Below, piece by piece: positions 7,835-16,333 of a stretch of 64,000 nt of DNA. Made by a program: the position numbers and the translations under genes. Source of the DNA: an uncultured Chitinophaga sp. (GTDB taxonomy: Bacteria > Bacteroidota > Bacteroidia > Chitinophagales > Chitinophagaceae); assembly GCF_937898475.1 (NCBI RefSeq), contig NZ_CALEJS010000026.1, positions 1 to 64,000 on the forward strand. Reading direction: 5' to 3'. The notes under the pieces are model-generated. The model was not told where the DNA came from and ran no database searches. It was given only the letters and a program-made list of their open reading frames with translations. The number at the start of each line of letters is the position of its first letter. Positions within the stretch are counted from its first letter, which is position 1.

Positions 7835-7890
7835 ATAACACTACCGTTATAAATTAATTTTGTTAACCATAACATTAGTGTTATATTTAT
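7835..7890 (+). promoter_or_regulatory. Promoter and inverted-repeat operator of the HicB-like gene
   Basis: Two perfect inverted arms, ATAACACTA (7835-7843) and TAGTGTTAT (7876-7884), lie 41 bp apart (about four helical turns). A TTTTG at 7857-7861 and TATATTTAT at 7882-7890 fit minus-33 and minus-7 boxes, and the right arm overlaps the minus-7 box. This placement suits autorepression by the HTH protein encoded just downstream. Confidence 0.55.
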
Positions 7891-7916
7891 AGCAGTGGCC
7901 CCTAAAACCGGAATAC

Positions 7917-8327
7917 ATGAAAAACAAAAAGGTAACCGTTATTATCGAAGCATCTTCCACGGGCTTCGAAGCCCGTTCAGAGGCCCTTCCCGGCATTACC
8001 GGCTACGGTGTTAATGTGCACCAGGCCAAAAAGGATCTGCACGATGCCATTCATGCAGCGCTCGAAGCGCACGCCCGCCGTAAAACCAGTCCCGAACCCT
8101 GGCTTAACAACGGCCATCTTGAATTCATTTACAAATACGATATGGTCAGCCTTTTCGAACATTTCGGTATGCTGGATGTTACCAACCTGGCCAAACGTAT
8201 TGGCCTCAATCCATCCTTGTTAAGGCAATATAAATCAGGTCTTAGCTTTGCTTCCGATAAACAGAAGCAGCGTATCCTGAAAGGCTTGCACGACCTGGGA
8301 GAGGAGCTGCTGCGGGTACGCCTGTAA
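7917..8327 (+). CDS. Orphan HicB-like HTH regulator
   Basis: This 136-residue protein has an N-terminal HicB-type partial RNase-H fold (VTVIIEASSTGFEARSEALPGITGYG, with the usual xA-x-LPG turn) and a C-terminal helix-turn-helix (VTNLAKRIGLNPSLLRQYKSG, about residues 88-108). That is the layout of HicB antitoxins, which bind HicA and repress their own operon. No HicA-like frame of 60-80 residues is found on either side: upstream is the operator and downstream the convergent AlkB-like gene. It is either an orphan or a regulator that has lost its toxin. Confidence 0.75.
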   Translation: MKNKKVTVIIEASSTGFEARSEALPGITGYGVNVHQAKKDLHDAIHAALEAHARRKTSPEPWLNNGHLEFIYKYDMVSLFEHFGMLDVTNLAKRIGLNPSLLRQYKSGLSFASDKQKQRILKGLHDLGEELLRVRL

Positions 8328-8344
8328 GCTGTTTAACCGGCCTT

Positions 8345-8974
8345 TTAACCGGCCTTTATAAGATACACCGGCTTGGAAAGGTCTGCTATCCTGAACGTTA
8401 AATTGATCCGGCCTGCGGCCTCGCGGGTGGTTTTAGGTACATGATGTTCGTAATGATCCTGCATGCTGGCGCCCATCAGCAAAAAGCTGCCATGCGTCAG
8501 CGGGATATCCAGCCGGGCGCCCTGTTTATCCGTTTTATGCCGCACTTTAAACAGGCGCGTTTCTCCAAAGCTTACCGAACCAATTTCATGATGCCTGCCA
8601 TCTGAAGGAAGCGTATCACTGTGCCAGGACACAGCATCATTGCCATCCCGGTAGTAATTGAGCAGCACACGATCAAAAACGATTCCGCATTCCGCTTCCA
8701 CTTTCTCTTTTATTTCCAGCAGGGCAGGGGTCCAGGGAAGTCCCTTTTGTCCGCCGTAAAAGGCGGTCAGCCGCGGATCCGGCAGCACCCGGTCATACAT
8801 TTTCCGTACCCGCTGCTGCCAGGGGGTATGATCCTTCAAAGTTTTATAGTAGTGATCCGATGCGTCTTTACTGAAAAACTGCTCCCACAGGCGCAGATCC
8901 GCATCCGGAAGATGAAAATCCGTAAACCGTTTCTTTCCTTCGTCAAACAAGGCCGTCTCGTCAAACAGTGTCAT
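8345..8974 (-). CDS. AlkB-like 2-oxoglutarate/Fe(II) dioxygenase
   Basis: The 209-residue protein is read from ATG 8974 (MTLFDETALFDE). The iron ligands are visible: His and Asp in SWHSDTLPSD and the distal His in HHVPKTTRE. RINLTFR carries the Arg pair that holds 2-oxoglutarate. YYRDGNDAVSWHSD and GSVSFGETRLFKVR match the AlkB/ALKBH2-3-type repair demethylases, which remove methyl groups from alkylated bases in DNA or RNA. It is convergent with the HicB-like gene. The direct repeat AACCGGCCTTT at 8335-8356 lies at its stop. Confidence 0.9.
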   Translation of the reverse strand: MTLFDETALFDEGKKRFTDFHLPDADLRLWEQFFSKDASDHYYKTLKDHTPWQQRVRKMYDRVLPDPRLTAFYGGQKGLPWTPALLEIKEKVEAECGIVFDRVLLNYYRDGNDAVSWHSDTLPSDGRHHEIGSVSFGETRLFKVRHKTDKQGARLDIPLTHGSFLLMGASMQDHYEHHVPKTTREAAGRINLTFRIADLSKPVYLIKAG

Positions 8975-9070
8975 CCTGTAAAGATACGAAATGCTAAGAA
9001 AGTTAGTAATTCCGGTCTGATCAGTCACCGGGAAAAGCGTATATTTATTCATTGCCAACATCCCTTTACC

Positions 9071-11134
9071 ATGACCAACGATATCCTGCTTTTTACCCGG
9101 AAGATAGCTGCTGCAGCAGATGAGATTAAATTGCTGGGTGGGCGTATCACCCAACAGTTCACCAATTACATATTCGTGGCGATCCTGCCTGACATCTCAG
9201 ATGTCGGTAAATTAAGGTACAGCCGGGAGCAGCAATACGGGCCGCTGGATGATAAATCAAAGCTTGCGTTCGATGCCTGGCATTTATCGCAGGTAAACTT
9301 GTCTGCAAAGACAGCAGCTGGTCCCCCGGAAGATCTCTCCTGGGATGCTTTCGGATTTGAGCCTCCCTTAACACTGCAAGCTCGAAGTGAAGCAGGGACT
9401 GAAATCCTGGGCTCTACCGGAACCTCCACCAGCCTTTACCTGATCGGCTCTGTTGCCATGGGCCTGGTGCTCGTAGCCGGCACCACACCCGGCCTCGGTT
9501 TTACATACGATGAAATGGTAAAGATCGTTGCAGAAGTGATGAAGGGACTCCAATTCCTGGTCCATGCAGAGCCGAGGGCCAACATCTCTTTCGTTTACAA
9601 TATCCACATAAAGACAGTAGACGTAATACCTTTGCCACCCGGTTCCTGCGGCAGGAAAGAAGATCCCTGTGAAGCGTTATGGCGGAACCCGGTCTTACAA
9701 CAGTTAGGTTTTCCGCCCCAGAAAGAAAGCCTTGAGTTGTTTGCCAACCAGCTGCAGCGCATCAACGAAACAGACTGGTCCTTTGTGGCGTTTATTACCA
9801 AATATCCTTTATACCATGTTGCGTATGCGGGGGGCGTTCGCACCTGTATACAATATCCCGTTGGTGATTGGGGCCCGGACGGGCTCCACCAGGTGTTTGC
9901 ACATGAAGTTGCGCACATATTCGGAGCGGCAGATGAATATGAGCATAGCGGCTGTGGCTGCGGTCCCAGCGGATACCTGCAGATCCCCAATATGAACTGT
10001 ATCAACTGCGCGGGTAACCGGCAGGTAGGCTGCCTGATGAATAAAACTACGCTGAACCTTTGCCGGTATAGCGCCAAGCAGTTGGGCTGGAGCAGCAAAT
10101 TCTTTGACCCGCTGCTGTTAAAACAGATCTCGCCTGTATGCGACAGCAACAATGACCTCTATGTCTTTGCGGTGGACGTGCATAATACCCTTTATCTCAA
10201 TATCCGCTTCCGGGGTATATGGCTGGAGTGGTCAAAGAATTGGAACAAAGCGCCTGCCATGCAGTTCGTTACTACCCTCTGGGACGCATCCGGCAACCTG
10301 CATGTTTTTGGTATTGGTACCGATAATACCCTGTATGTCAATAAGCGGACCAACTTCAGGTGGAGCGGCTGGCAGGCTAACTGGCACCAGGCGCCTAAAC
10401 TGTCCGGCATTACGGCTTTTGCCGACACAAAAAACACGGTATATGTTTTCGGTATTGCTCCTGATAACACCGTATACCTCAACAGGCACGTGGGAAACAG
10501 CTGGAGCGGATGGATGTCAGGCTGGTATAATGCTCCCCGGCTCAAAAGCATTACGGCTGCCACAGATAGCAAAAATAACCTGTTTATCGTTGGCATGGCG
10601 CCGGATAATACGCTATACCTTATCAGTCACAAGGGAGACAGCTGGAGCGGCTGGCAGTATAACTGGGATGAACCTCCGCCGCTGAAGTCTGTTCTTGCGG
10701 TTCCTGATATTGACAAAACCGTATATGTCCTGGGCCTCGGAACAGACAATATCTTGTATTGTAATACGCACGATGATGGAAAATGGAGTGGCTGGTACGC
10801 TTTTCCCGATACGCCCCGAATGCAGTCCTTTAACGCTGTAACAGATGGGCGTGATGGCCTTTACCTGTGGGGGATTGATATGGATGGTGCGTTGTGGCTG
10901 AATGTAAGCGAGGTAGAGCGGCAATGGACGGGCTGGCAGTCCACCTGGAACAAAGACGGCGATTTTTACAAACCCGTGCTGCATAATATTACAGGCGTTA
11001 TGGACAGGCATAAAACCCAGCATATATGGGGCACTGGTGTTAATAAGCATCCTATGGGGAACAACTACATCACCTGGTGCAACTGGCATGATGGTAACGG
11101 CTGGAAAGGCTGGGAATACCAATGGTATATGTAG
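9071..11134 (+). CDS. Metzincin-like metallopeptidase fused to a seven-repeat beta-propeller
   Basis: The 687-residue product is read from ATG 9071; earlier in-frame starts are antisense to the AlkB gene. Residues 278-290 are HEVAHIFGAADEY, a zinc site with His278, Glu279, His282 and Asp288 in place of the third His. Met323 in GCLMN could be the metzincin Met-turn, and several Cys lie between. From about residue 345 there are seven repeats of about 48 residues with the pattern VYVFG-x4-DNTLYxN-x-n-WSGW-x5-W-x-n-AP. These resemble PLL/tachylectin-type lectin propellers. No N-terminal signal peptide is visible (the start MTNDILLFTRKIAAAADE is amphipathic), so the export route is unclear. Glycan-targeted proteolysis is inferred. 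Confidence 0.82.
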   Translation: MTNDILLFTRKIAAAADEIKLLGGRITQQFTNYIFVAILPDISDVGKLRYSREQQYGPLDDKSKLAFDAWHLSQVNLSAKTAAGPPEDLSWDAFGFEPPLTLQARSEAGTEILGSTGTSTSLYLIGSVAMGLVLVAGTTPGLGFTYDEMVKIVAEVMKGLQFLVHAEPRANISFVYNIHIKTVDVIPLPPGSCGRKEDPCEALWRNPVLQQLGFPPQKESLELFANQLQRINETDWSFVAFITKYPLYHVAYAGGVRTCIQYPVGDWGPDGLHQVFAHEVAHIFGAADEYEHSGCGCGPSGYLQIPNMNCINCAGNRQVGCLMNKTTLNLCRYSAKQLGWSSKFFDPLLLKQISPVCDSNNDLYVFAVDVHNTLYLNIRFRGIWLEWSKNWNKAPAMQFVTTLWDASGNLHVFGIGTDNTLYVNKRTNFRWSGWQANWHQAPKLSGITAFADTKNTVYVFGIAPDNTVYLNRHVGNSWSGWMSGWYNAPRLKSITAATDSKNNLFIVGMAPDNTLYLISHKGDSWSGWQYNWDEPPPLKSVLAVPDIDKTVYVLGLGTDNILYCNTHDDGKWSGWYAFPDTPRMQSFNAVTDGRDGLYLWGIDMDGALWLNVSEVERQWTGWQSTWNKDGDFYKPVLHNITGVMDRHKTQHIWGTGVNKHPMGNNYITWCNWHDGNGWKGWEYQWYM

Positions 11135-11159
11135 GGCCTAATGCCTAAATTTGCTGGCT

Positions 11160-12134
11160 ATGAAATTTATTGCACTGCTTACCGGGTATTGTTTTGCTTT
11201 TGTCTGTTGTTTCGCACAAACAAAAAAGGAACTCTATATCCCCAACCGTGTACAGGTGGTAAAGCAAAGTGCACATGTGCAGATACCCGGCACCCGGGTA
11301 TTCGTAGTGAAGCCCAAAGGTTACCGGCTGCAGCAGCAATTAGCCAGGTTCCAGAAAAACAATCATACCTATTTCCAGGTATTTGAAAGCCAGTCCGTAA
11401 ATTTTGACATCCGTAAAACAGATATCATCAAAGAATACGATGATGCCATCAGGAGCGGCAAGCTGCCGCCCATGTATTACCGGAAGGAACTTAAGCTGGG
11501 AAACTATAATGCTTTACTTTACTATGCCGGTTCTCCTGCATCCGGTATTGAACAGATCGTGCTGACATTCGGCAATAAGGATTTTGCAGTGATGGCCACC
11601 GGCCAGGTGCCTGCCAATGACCAGGTTTCCAGGGATGAAATACTGCGGGCGCTTTTATCGCTGTATGTGGATGAGCACATTCAGCCGGTAGTAAATGAAT
11701 CTGCGGATTATACGCTGAACCTTGCCAACACCCAATTTCAATACGCGGGGAATATGTCGCAGCAACTGTATTTCTACACCGTAGGAGGGAAGAATGATAC
11801 CACTGATCCATATCAGCATATGATACTGGTGCAAACCCTGCCCGCGCTGAAAGATGCTGCGGAGCTGAAAGCGCATTCACTGAAAATGCTGGACCAATAC
11901 AGGTCTGGTAAGATTAAAATACTTCAGCACCAGGAGCGGAATATTACCATCAATGGCAAATATGCACATGAGCTTACTTTTACCGGTACTTATGAAGGCA
12001 GAACAGTAACAACCTACCAGGTAGTAACCGGGAATAATAAAGCTACGATTGTATTTGCAGGAAATGTTTTTGATAAACATCCGGAGCTGATGGCAGAAAT
12101 AAAGAAGATTGCGCAAACGCTGAGGGTGAGGTGA
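11160..12134 (+). CDS. Secreted protein, two PsbP-like halves, unknown function
   Basis: The 324-residue protein starts at ATG 11160 (MKFIALLTGYCFAF; an ATG 3 codons upstream is also possible). A signal peptide ends near CCFAQ. The first half contains IPGTRVFVVKPKGYRL and YFQVFES; the second half, from about residue 180, repeats a similar strand order with YTVGG, ILVQTLP, and ends YEGRTVTTYQVVTGNNKATIVFAG. This fits duplicated PsbP/Mog1-like alpha-beta domains, a shape judgement only. It follows the protease gene by 25 bp and is probably co-transcribed, so it may be a partner in the envelope. Confidence 0.7.
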   Translation: MKFIALLTGYCFAFVCCFAQTKKELYIPNRVQVVKQSAHVQIPGTRVFVVKPKGYRLQQQLARFQKNNHTYFQVFESQSVNFDIRKTDIIKEYDDAIRSGKLPPMYYRKELKLGNYNALLYYAGSPASGIEQIVLTFGNKDFAVMATGQVPANDQVSRDEILRALLSLYVDEHIQPVVNESADYTLNLANTQFQYAGNMSQQLYFYTVGGKNDTTDPYQHMILVQTLPALKDAAELKAHSLKMLDQYRSGKIKILQHQERNITINGKYAHELTFTGTYEGRTVTTYQVVTGNNKATIVFAGNVFDKHPELMAEIKKIAQTLRVR

Positions 12135-12155
12135 GGGGCTTCAGCTGCCGTCTCC

Positions 12156-12836
12156 CTACTCTCTTCCCACCTTCACGTAATCTATCATAAACGTACTGCT
12201 ATCCACTTCCGTAGATGCCTTAATCATCTGGAAACCAATCCGGTCTAACGTTGTTGCAGCCGTGCTTTTCATCATCTCCACCACTTTCTGATCATTGATA
12301 TAAAAAAACAATTTCTCTTTCGTTAGCTGCACCTTGAGTTTATTATCTTCATTCAATTCTCCTTTGATCGCCGCAGACCTTGTCCAGTTCACCAGGTTGG
12401 TAGTCTGGCCGCCCACTACCTGGAAGATCCGGAACTCTTTTTCTCCAATGGTAAAAGCCACATAATCCTGGTTATTGGTAACACCGAATACCAGTCCTGC
12501 CTTATCATATGCATGCCCTGCAGTATGGCGGAAAAGCAGCTCTACACTGCCCGTTTGCCGCTCCACAGGAAAGAGGCTGGCGGCCGACCAGAAACTATAC
12601 GTTCCCATATCCTTTGAAAGATAGCTGACCACAAACCAGCCATTCTTTACCGCCGTTACAACGGTGCCGTTGTTACCGGTTTGCCATAGGAGGTTATCAG
12701 CTGAATCAAAATCTTCCTGTAAGATAAGCGGCTGATCAGGTGGTGTTGCTTTGTCTTTACTGCAGGAGGAGAGCAGGTTTACACAGGTCACCGCAATACC
12801 CAGCAGCATGGGCACGGGTTTGTAGCGTCGGATCAT
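12156..12836 (-). CDS. Lipoprotein with concanavalin/LamG-like domain
   Basis: The 226-residue protein has a type II signal peptide: basic MIRRYK, a hydrophobic stretch, then LLSSC with Cys25 as lipidation site. The mature part begins with a Pro/Asp-rich tether and continues as a beta-rich domain starting LILQEDFDSADNLLWQTG and ending TFMIDYVKVGRE. That opening and closing are typical of DUF1080/LamG-type jelly-roll domains, which often bind carbohydrate. The ligand is unknown. A palindromic operator (12875) lies 39 bp upstream of the start. Confidence 0.75.
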   Translation of the reverse strand: MIRRYKPVPMLLGIAVTCVNLLSSCSKDKATPPDQPLILQEDFDSADNLLWQTGNNGTVVTAVKNGWFVVSYLSKDMGTYSFWSAASLFPVERQTGSVELLFRHTAGHAYDKAGLVFGVTNNQDYVAFTIGEKEFRIFQVVGGQTTNLVNWTRSAAIKGELNEDNKLKVQLTKEKLFFYINDQKVVEMMKSTAATTLDRIGFQMIKASTEVDSSTFMIDYVKVGRE

Positions 12837-12874
12837 GATTAAAATTTTTTGGTTGGCGAAGCCAAGGTTTAGAT

Positions 12875-12894
12875 AATTTAACGGTCGTTAAATT
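12875..12894. promoter_or_regulatory. Perfect 9+2+9 palindrome, TetR-type operator candidate
   Basis: AATTTAACG and CGTTAAATT flank a GT spacer. The site is 39 bp upstream of the lipoprotein start (12836) and 30 bp past the LigD stop, so it most likely controls the lipoprotein. The TTAACG/CGTTAA core resembles TetR-family operators. No TetR gene lies in this window, so the regulator would be encoded elsewhere. Confidence 0.55.
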
Positions 12895-12928
12895 GGGTTA
12901 AGGCGTATACAAATATGCGGAGAGAAAT

Positions 12929-14965
12929 TCAGAAATAGAAGCTTTCCAGCTTTTTTAATGCCTTTTGCATGTTAATGCCTTTGCCCAGTACGGGCTTAAA
13001 AAGATCGCCTTCCTCCGTGATGCGTGCAATGGCGTTTTTCAGATGGAAGTCTTTCATTTGCAGGCCTTTTTTCACTTCCTCCCAATGTAAAGGCATGGAT
13101 ACCGTGGCGCCGGGTTTGGGACGAAGCGAGTAGGGGGCCGCGATCGTTGCCTGCGGGCGGTTCTGTAAAAAGTCCAGGTACATCTTCCGTTGCCGGTTGG
13201 CCGTTTTACGCTCAATGGTAGTAAAGCCGGGCAGCTCTTTGTTAACCAGCTTCACGATCAGCCGGGCAAACTCCTTGGATTGTTCATAGGTGTATTTTGC
13301 ACCCAGCGGAATGTAGATATGCAAACCCGTTGATCCGGACGTTTTGCAGCAGGAAGGCACTGCTGCCGCATCGAGTACCTGTTTGGTTACCTGCGCGGCC
13401 TGTATCACCTGTTCAAACGTGTTCTTATCGGGGTCCAGGTCTATGATGCACCAGTCGGGATGATCCGGGTGTTGTATACGGCTGCTCCAGGGGTTCATCT
13501 CAATACATCCCAGCGAGGCGATATACAGCAGGCTGGCTTCGTTGGTACATACCAGGAAGTTCTTATCCCTGTTGTCTGCATCGCTGTGATAGGGAAATTG
13601 TGCAATCCAGTCGGGCACTTTGCCCGTTACATCCTTCTGGTAAAAGCTTTTGCCGTTGATACCGTTGGGATGACGGTTCAGCGATTGGGGCCTGTCTTTC
13701 ATATACGGCAGCATATACGGCGCCACCTGGTAGTAGTAGTTCAGCATATCCCGTTTGCTGATCTTTTCTTTTGGCCAGAATACTTTGCTGAGATTGGTGA
13801 ATTTCAGTGCATGTCCGCCGATCTCTCTTACCTGTGTCTGCTCCGAAGGGTTCAGCAGGGTTTTGCGGGAGGATGGTTTTTCCGGTGTAAGGACCTTCTT
13901 GCCGGTTTTCAGCTTGCCATTGTCCACTATTGCTTTGACAGGTACCTTTTCTTCCCGTGTTACATCTTTGGCGCCTTTGTCTTCCCGCATACCTTCAAAA
14001 GAAGGGTGCCGCATGACGCCGTCACTGGTCATTTCCCGGAAGCTCACTTCGCATACTAGCTGCGGTTTTACCCAGATGGCGGCGGCCTTTGGCGGGTTGG
14101 GCCTGAAGCGTGAAGGCTTGTTAACATCCGGCACAACGGTAAACGGAGATTTCTTCACCTCCAGTTTTTTGAACTGCTGCAGCAGCTGCTTTTGCAGCTG
14201 TGTATTGAAGCCGGTGCCTATCTTCCCGGTATACTGCAGTTTCCCTTTTTCATAAACGCCTACCAGCAGCGAGCTGAAAGGTTTGCCGGAACCTTCGTTC
14301 TTCGTATAGCCGCCTATCACTACTTCCTGGCGGTTGCTGGTCTTGATCTTCAGCCAGTCCCTGCTGCGTTCCCCGGGATGATAGTGGCTGTCTGCCCGTT
14401 TGGCGATAATGCCTTCCAGTCCCATCTGTTTTGCAACGTTAAAAAACTCCGTACCGGTAGTTTCAAATCGCTCGCTTAAACGGATGATATCTCCCGGCGC
14501 CTTGCGTATCTGCTCTTCCAGTACGGTTCTGCGTGTGGATAGGGGCAGTCCGCTCAGATCGCGGCCATTCAGCCAGAGAATGTCAAATACATAGTAAACC
14601 AGGCGGCCATCCGCTTCGCTCCGCCATTGCTGCAGCAGGCTGAAATCAGACTGGCCGGAGGGGTTGAGCACCGCGATCTCGCCATCCAGCACCGCATGCA
14701 GCTTCCAGGCCTTTACGGCATCATATACCGGGTAAAACTGCTCATTGAAGGATTTGTTATTCCTGGACCGTAATTCCGTAGCGCCCTTGTTCATGAATGC
14801 CAGGGCCCGGTAACCGTCCCATTTGATCTCATACAGCCATCCTTCGTGGTCAAAAGGCTTATCCGCCAGGGTGGCCAGCATAGGGGTAAAGGTGTCCGGA
14901 AAGGAGCTTTTAGGCGCCTTACGGAGTATGCCCGCGCTAATGGATCTTTGTGTAGTGCCCGCCAC
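12929..14965 (-). CDS. ligD: DNA ligase D (ligase + polymerase, no phosphoesterase domain)
   Basis: The 678-residue protein has an ATP-dependent ligase domain first, with the adenylated Lys48 in EIKWDGYR, then motifs such as LDGEIAVLN and EGIIAKR and an OB domain to about residue 340. A basic linker follows, then an archaeo-eukaryotic primase-type polymerase domain from about residue 385 (FWPKEKISKRDMLNYY, then DWCIIDLDPD with the catalytic acidic pair). LigD works with Ku in non-homologous end joining. The 3'-phosphoesterase module found in Pseudomonas and mycobacterial LigD is absent. No ku gene is adjacent. Confidence 0.95.
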   Translation of the reverse strand: MAGTTQRSISAGILRKAPKSSFPDTFTPMLATLADKPFDHEGWLYEIKWDGYRALAFMNKGATELRSRNNKSFNEQFYPVYDAVKAWKLHAVLDGEIAVLNPSGQSDFSLLQQWRSEADGRLVYYVFDILWLNGRDLSGLPLSTRRTVLEEQIRKAPGDIIRLSERFETTGTEFFNVAKQMGLEGIIAKRADSHYHPGERSRDWLKIKTSNRQEVVIGGYTKNEGSGKPFSSLLVGVYEKGKLQYTGKIGTGFNTQLQKQLLQQFKKLEVKKSPFTVVPDVNKPSRFRPNPPKAAAIWVKPQLVCEVSFREMTSDGVMRHPSFEGMREDKGAKDVTREEKVPVKAIVDNGKLKTGKKVLTPEKPSSRKTLLNPSEQTQVREIGGHALKFTNLSKVFWPKEKISKRDMLNYYYQVAPYMLPYMKDRPQSLNRHPNGINGKSFYQKDVTGKVPDWIAQFPYHSDADNRDKNFLVCTNEASLLYIASLGCIEMNPWSSRIQHPDHPDWCIIDLDPDKNTFEQVIQAAQVTKQVLDAAAVPSCCKTSGSTGLHIYIPLGAKYTYEQSKEFARLIVKLVNKELPGFTTIERKTANRQRKMYLDFLQNRPQATIAAPYSLRPKPGATVSMPLHWEEVKKGLQMKDFHLKNAIARITEEGDLFKPVLGKGINMQKALKKLESFYF

Positions 14966-15030
14966 AATAATGCTGTTTATACAAACAGGACAAAATTGTG
15001 TGCCAGTTTTAAGTTTTATGGGTAATAAAA

Positions 15031-15057
15031 AACAGCGGCCGTTTAATAACGGCCGCC
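15031..15057 (-). terminator. Terminator-like hairpin in the ligD leader
   Basis: GCGGCCGTT (15035-15043) pairs perfectly with AACGGCCGC (15049-15057). On the minus strand the stem is followed by TG and a run of T, the layout of an intrinsic terminator. There is no minus-strand gene upstream to terminate, and ligD begins 66 nt further on at 14965. It could be an attenuator in the ligD leader or a relic. Confidence 0.45.
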
Positions 15058-15240
15058 TTAAACGTACTCCTATTTGTTTATCCGGTCAAAAGTAACCTTT
15101 ATGAAAACAAACCCTTTATCCCAAATTTGACCATTGCGCCCCTTTTTTCCTAATCACCGCGGTTTTAAATTATCCGCGTAGCGGTTAAGATGAGGCCGGA
15201 GATCCGCAGATAATCCTTATCTTCAGTAAAAGCGTCCTTT

Positions 15241-16332
15241 ATGCCACGTTTCTCTGTTGATCCGGATATCAGCCGCGCTAAAACCCTTGACACCGCCTTT
15301 TATACAGACCCGGCCATATACGAATCGGCAAAGGACAGGATCTTCGTTCCCTCGTGGCAGTTGGTGGGCGACGCAACACAGGTAAGCGCCCCGGGTCAGT
15401 GTCATCCTTTCACGCTTTTGGAAAACTACCTGGATGAGCCGCTGCTGCTCACAAAAGATCAGGACCGGCGCATCCGCTGCCTCAGCAATGTATGTACGCA
15501 CCGCGGCACCATCGTGGTGCATGAACCCTGTACGCTGCACCACCTGCGCTGCCGCTACCATGGGCGCATGTTTGGCCTGGATGGCAGCTTTCATTCCATG
15601 CCCGAATTTAAGGAAGTGAAGGATTTTCCCTCCGGGGATGATCATCTCACGTCACTGCCGCTGTTTCAATGGGGACCGCTGCTGTTTGCATCCGCCAGTC
15701 TTACTTCCTCTTATACACCATACCTGCAGGACATGATCAGCCGGGTAGGATGGCTGCCGCTGGAGGAGTTCAGGTTCCGCCCGGAGCTTTCGCGTGACTA
15801 TCACGTTAACGCCCACTGGGCGCTTTACTGCGAAAATTACCTGGAGGGCTTTCATATCCCTTTTGTGCATGCAGGCCTCAACAGCGTAATAGATTTCGGT
15901 AATTATACCACGGAGCTGTTTACATATGCCAACCTGCAGCTGGGCATTGCAAAAGCAACGGAAGACTGCTTTGATCTGCCGCCATCCTCGCCCGATTACG
16001 GTAAGCAGGTGGCCGCCTATTATTTCTTCGTTTTCCCCAACATGATGTTTAATTTCTACCCCTGGGGCTTAAGCATCAATATTGTCAAACCGGTGTCCAT
16101 CCAACAATGCAAAGTGTCTTTTCTTACCTATGTATGGAAAGAAGCGCTGTTGCACAAAGGCGCGGGCGCTGATCTTGACACGGTAGAGCTGGAAGATGAA
16201 GCTGTGGTGGAGGCCGTGCAGCAGGGCGTACGTTCGCGTTTTTACCGCCACGGGCGGTACTCGGTAACAAGAGAGCAGGGCACGCATCATTTTCACCGTA
16301 TCATATCATCGTTCATGGAAGCAATACATTAA
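15241..16332 (+). CDS. Rieske [2Fe-2S] ring-hydroxylating-type oxygenase, alpha subunit
   Basis: This 363-residue protein has an N-terminal Rieske domain with Cys85-x-His87 in CTHRG and Cys104-x2-His107 in CRYHG. The catalytic domain carries CENYLEGFHIPFVH, with bridging Glu198 and iron ligands His205 and His210. Architecture and length fit the choline-monooxygenase/carnitine-oxygenase branch of Rieske oxygenases, which hydroxylate or demethylate small substrates. No reductase gene is adjacent. It is directly followed (1-bp gap) by an APC permease, so the likely substrate is an amino acid or quaternary amine, which is inference. Confidence 0.88.
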   Translation: MPRFSVDPDISRAKTLDTAFYTDPAIYESAKDRIFVPSWQLVGDATQVSAPGQCHPFTLLENYLDEPLLLTKDQDRRIRCLSNVCTHRGTIVVHEPCTLHHLRCRYHGRMFGLDGSFHSMPEFKEVKDFPSGDDHLTSLPLFQWGPLLFASASLTSSYTPYLQDMISRVGWLPLEEFRFRPELSRDYHVNAHWALYCENYLEGFHIPFVHAGLNSVIDFGNYTTELFTYANLQLGIAKATEDCFDLPPSSPDYGKQVAAYYFFVFPNMMFNFYPWGLSINIVKPVSIQQCKVSFLTYVWKEALLHKGAGADLDTVELEDEAVVEAVQQGVRSRFYRHGRYSVTREQGTHHFHRIISSFMEAIH

Positions 16333-16333
16333 T

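Noticed and set aside
8621..9070. N-terminal extension of the propeller protease
   Set aside because: The open frame before ATG 9071 is antisense to the AlkB-like gene and shows no signal peptide or domain.
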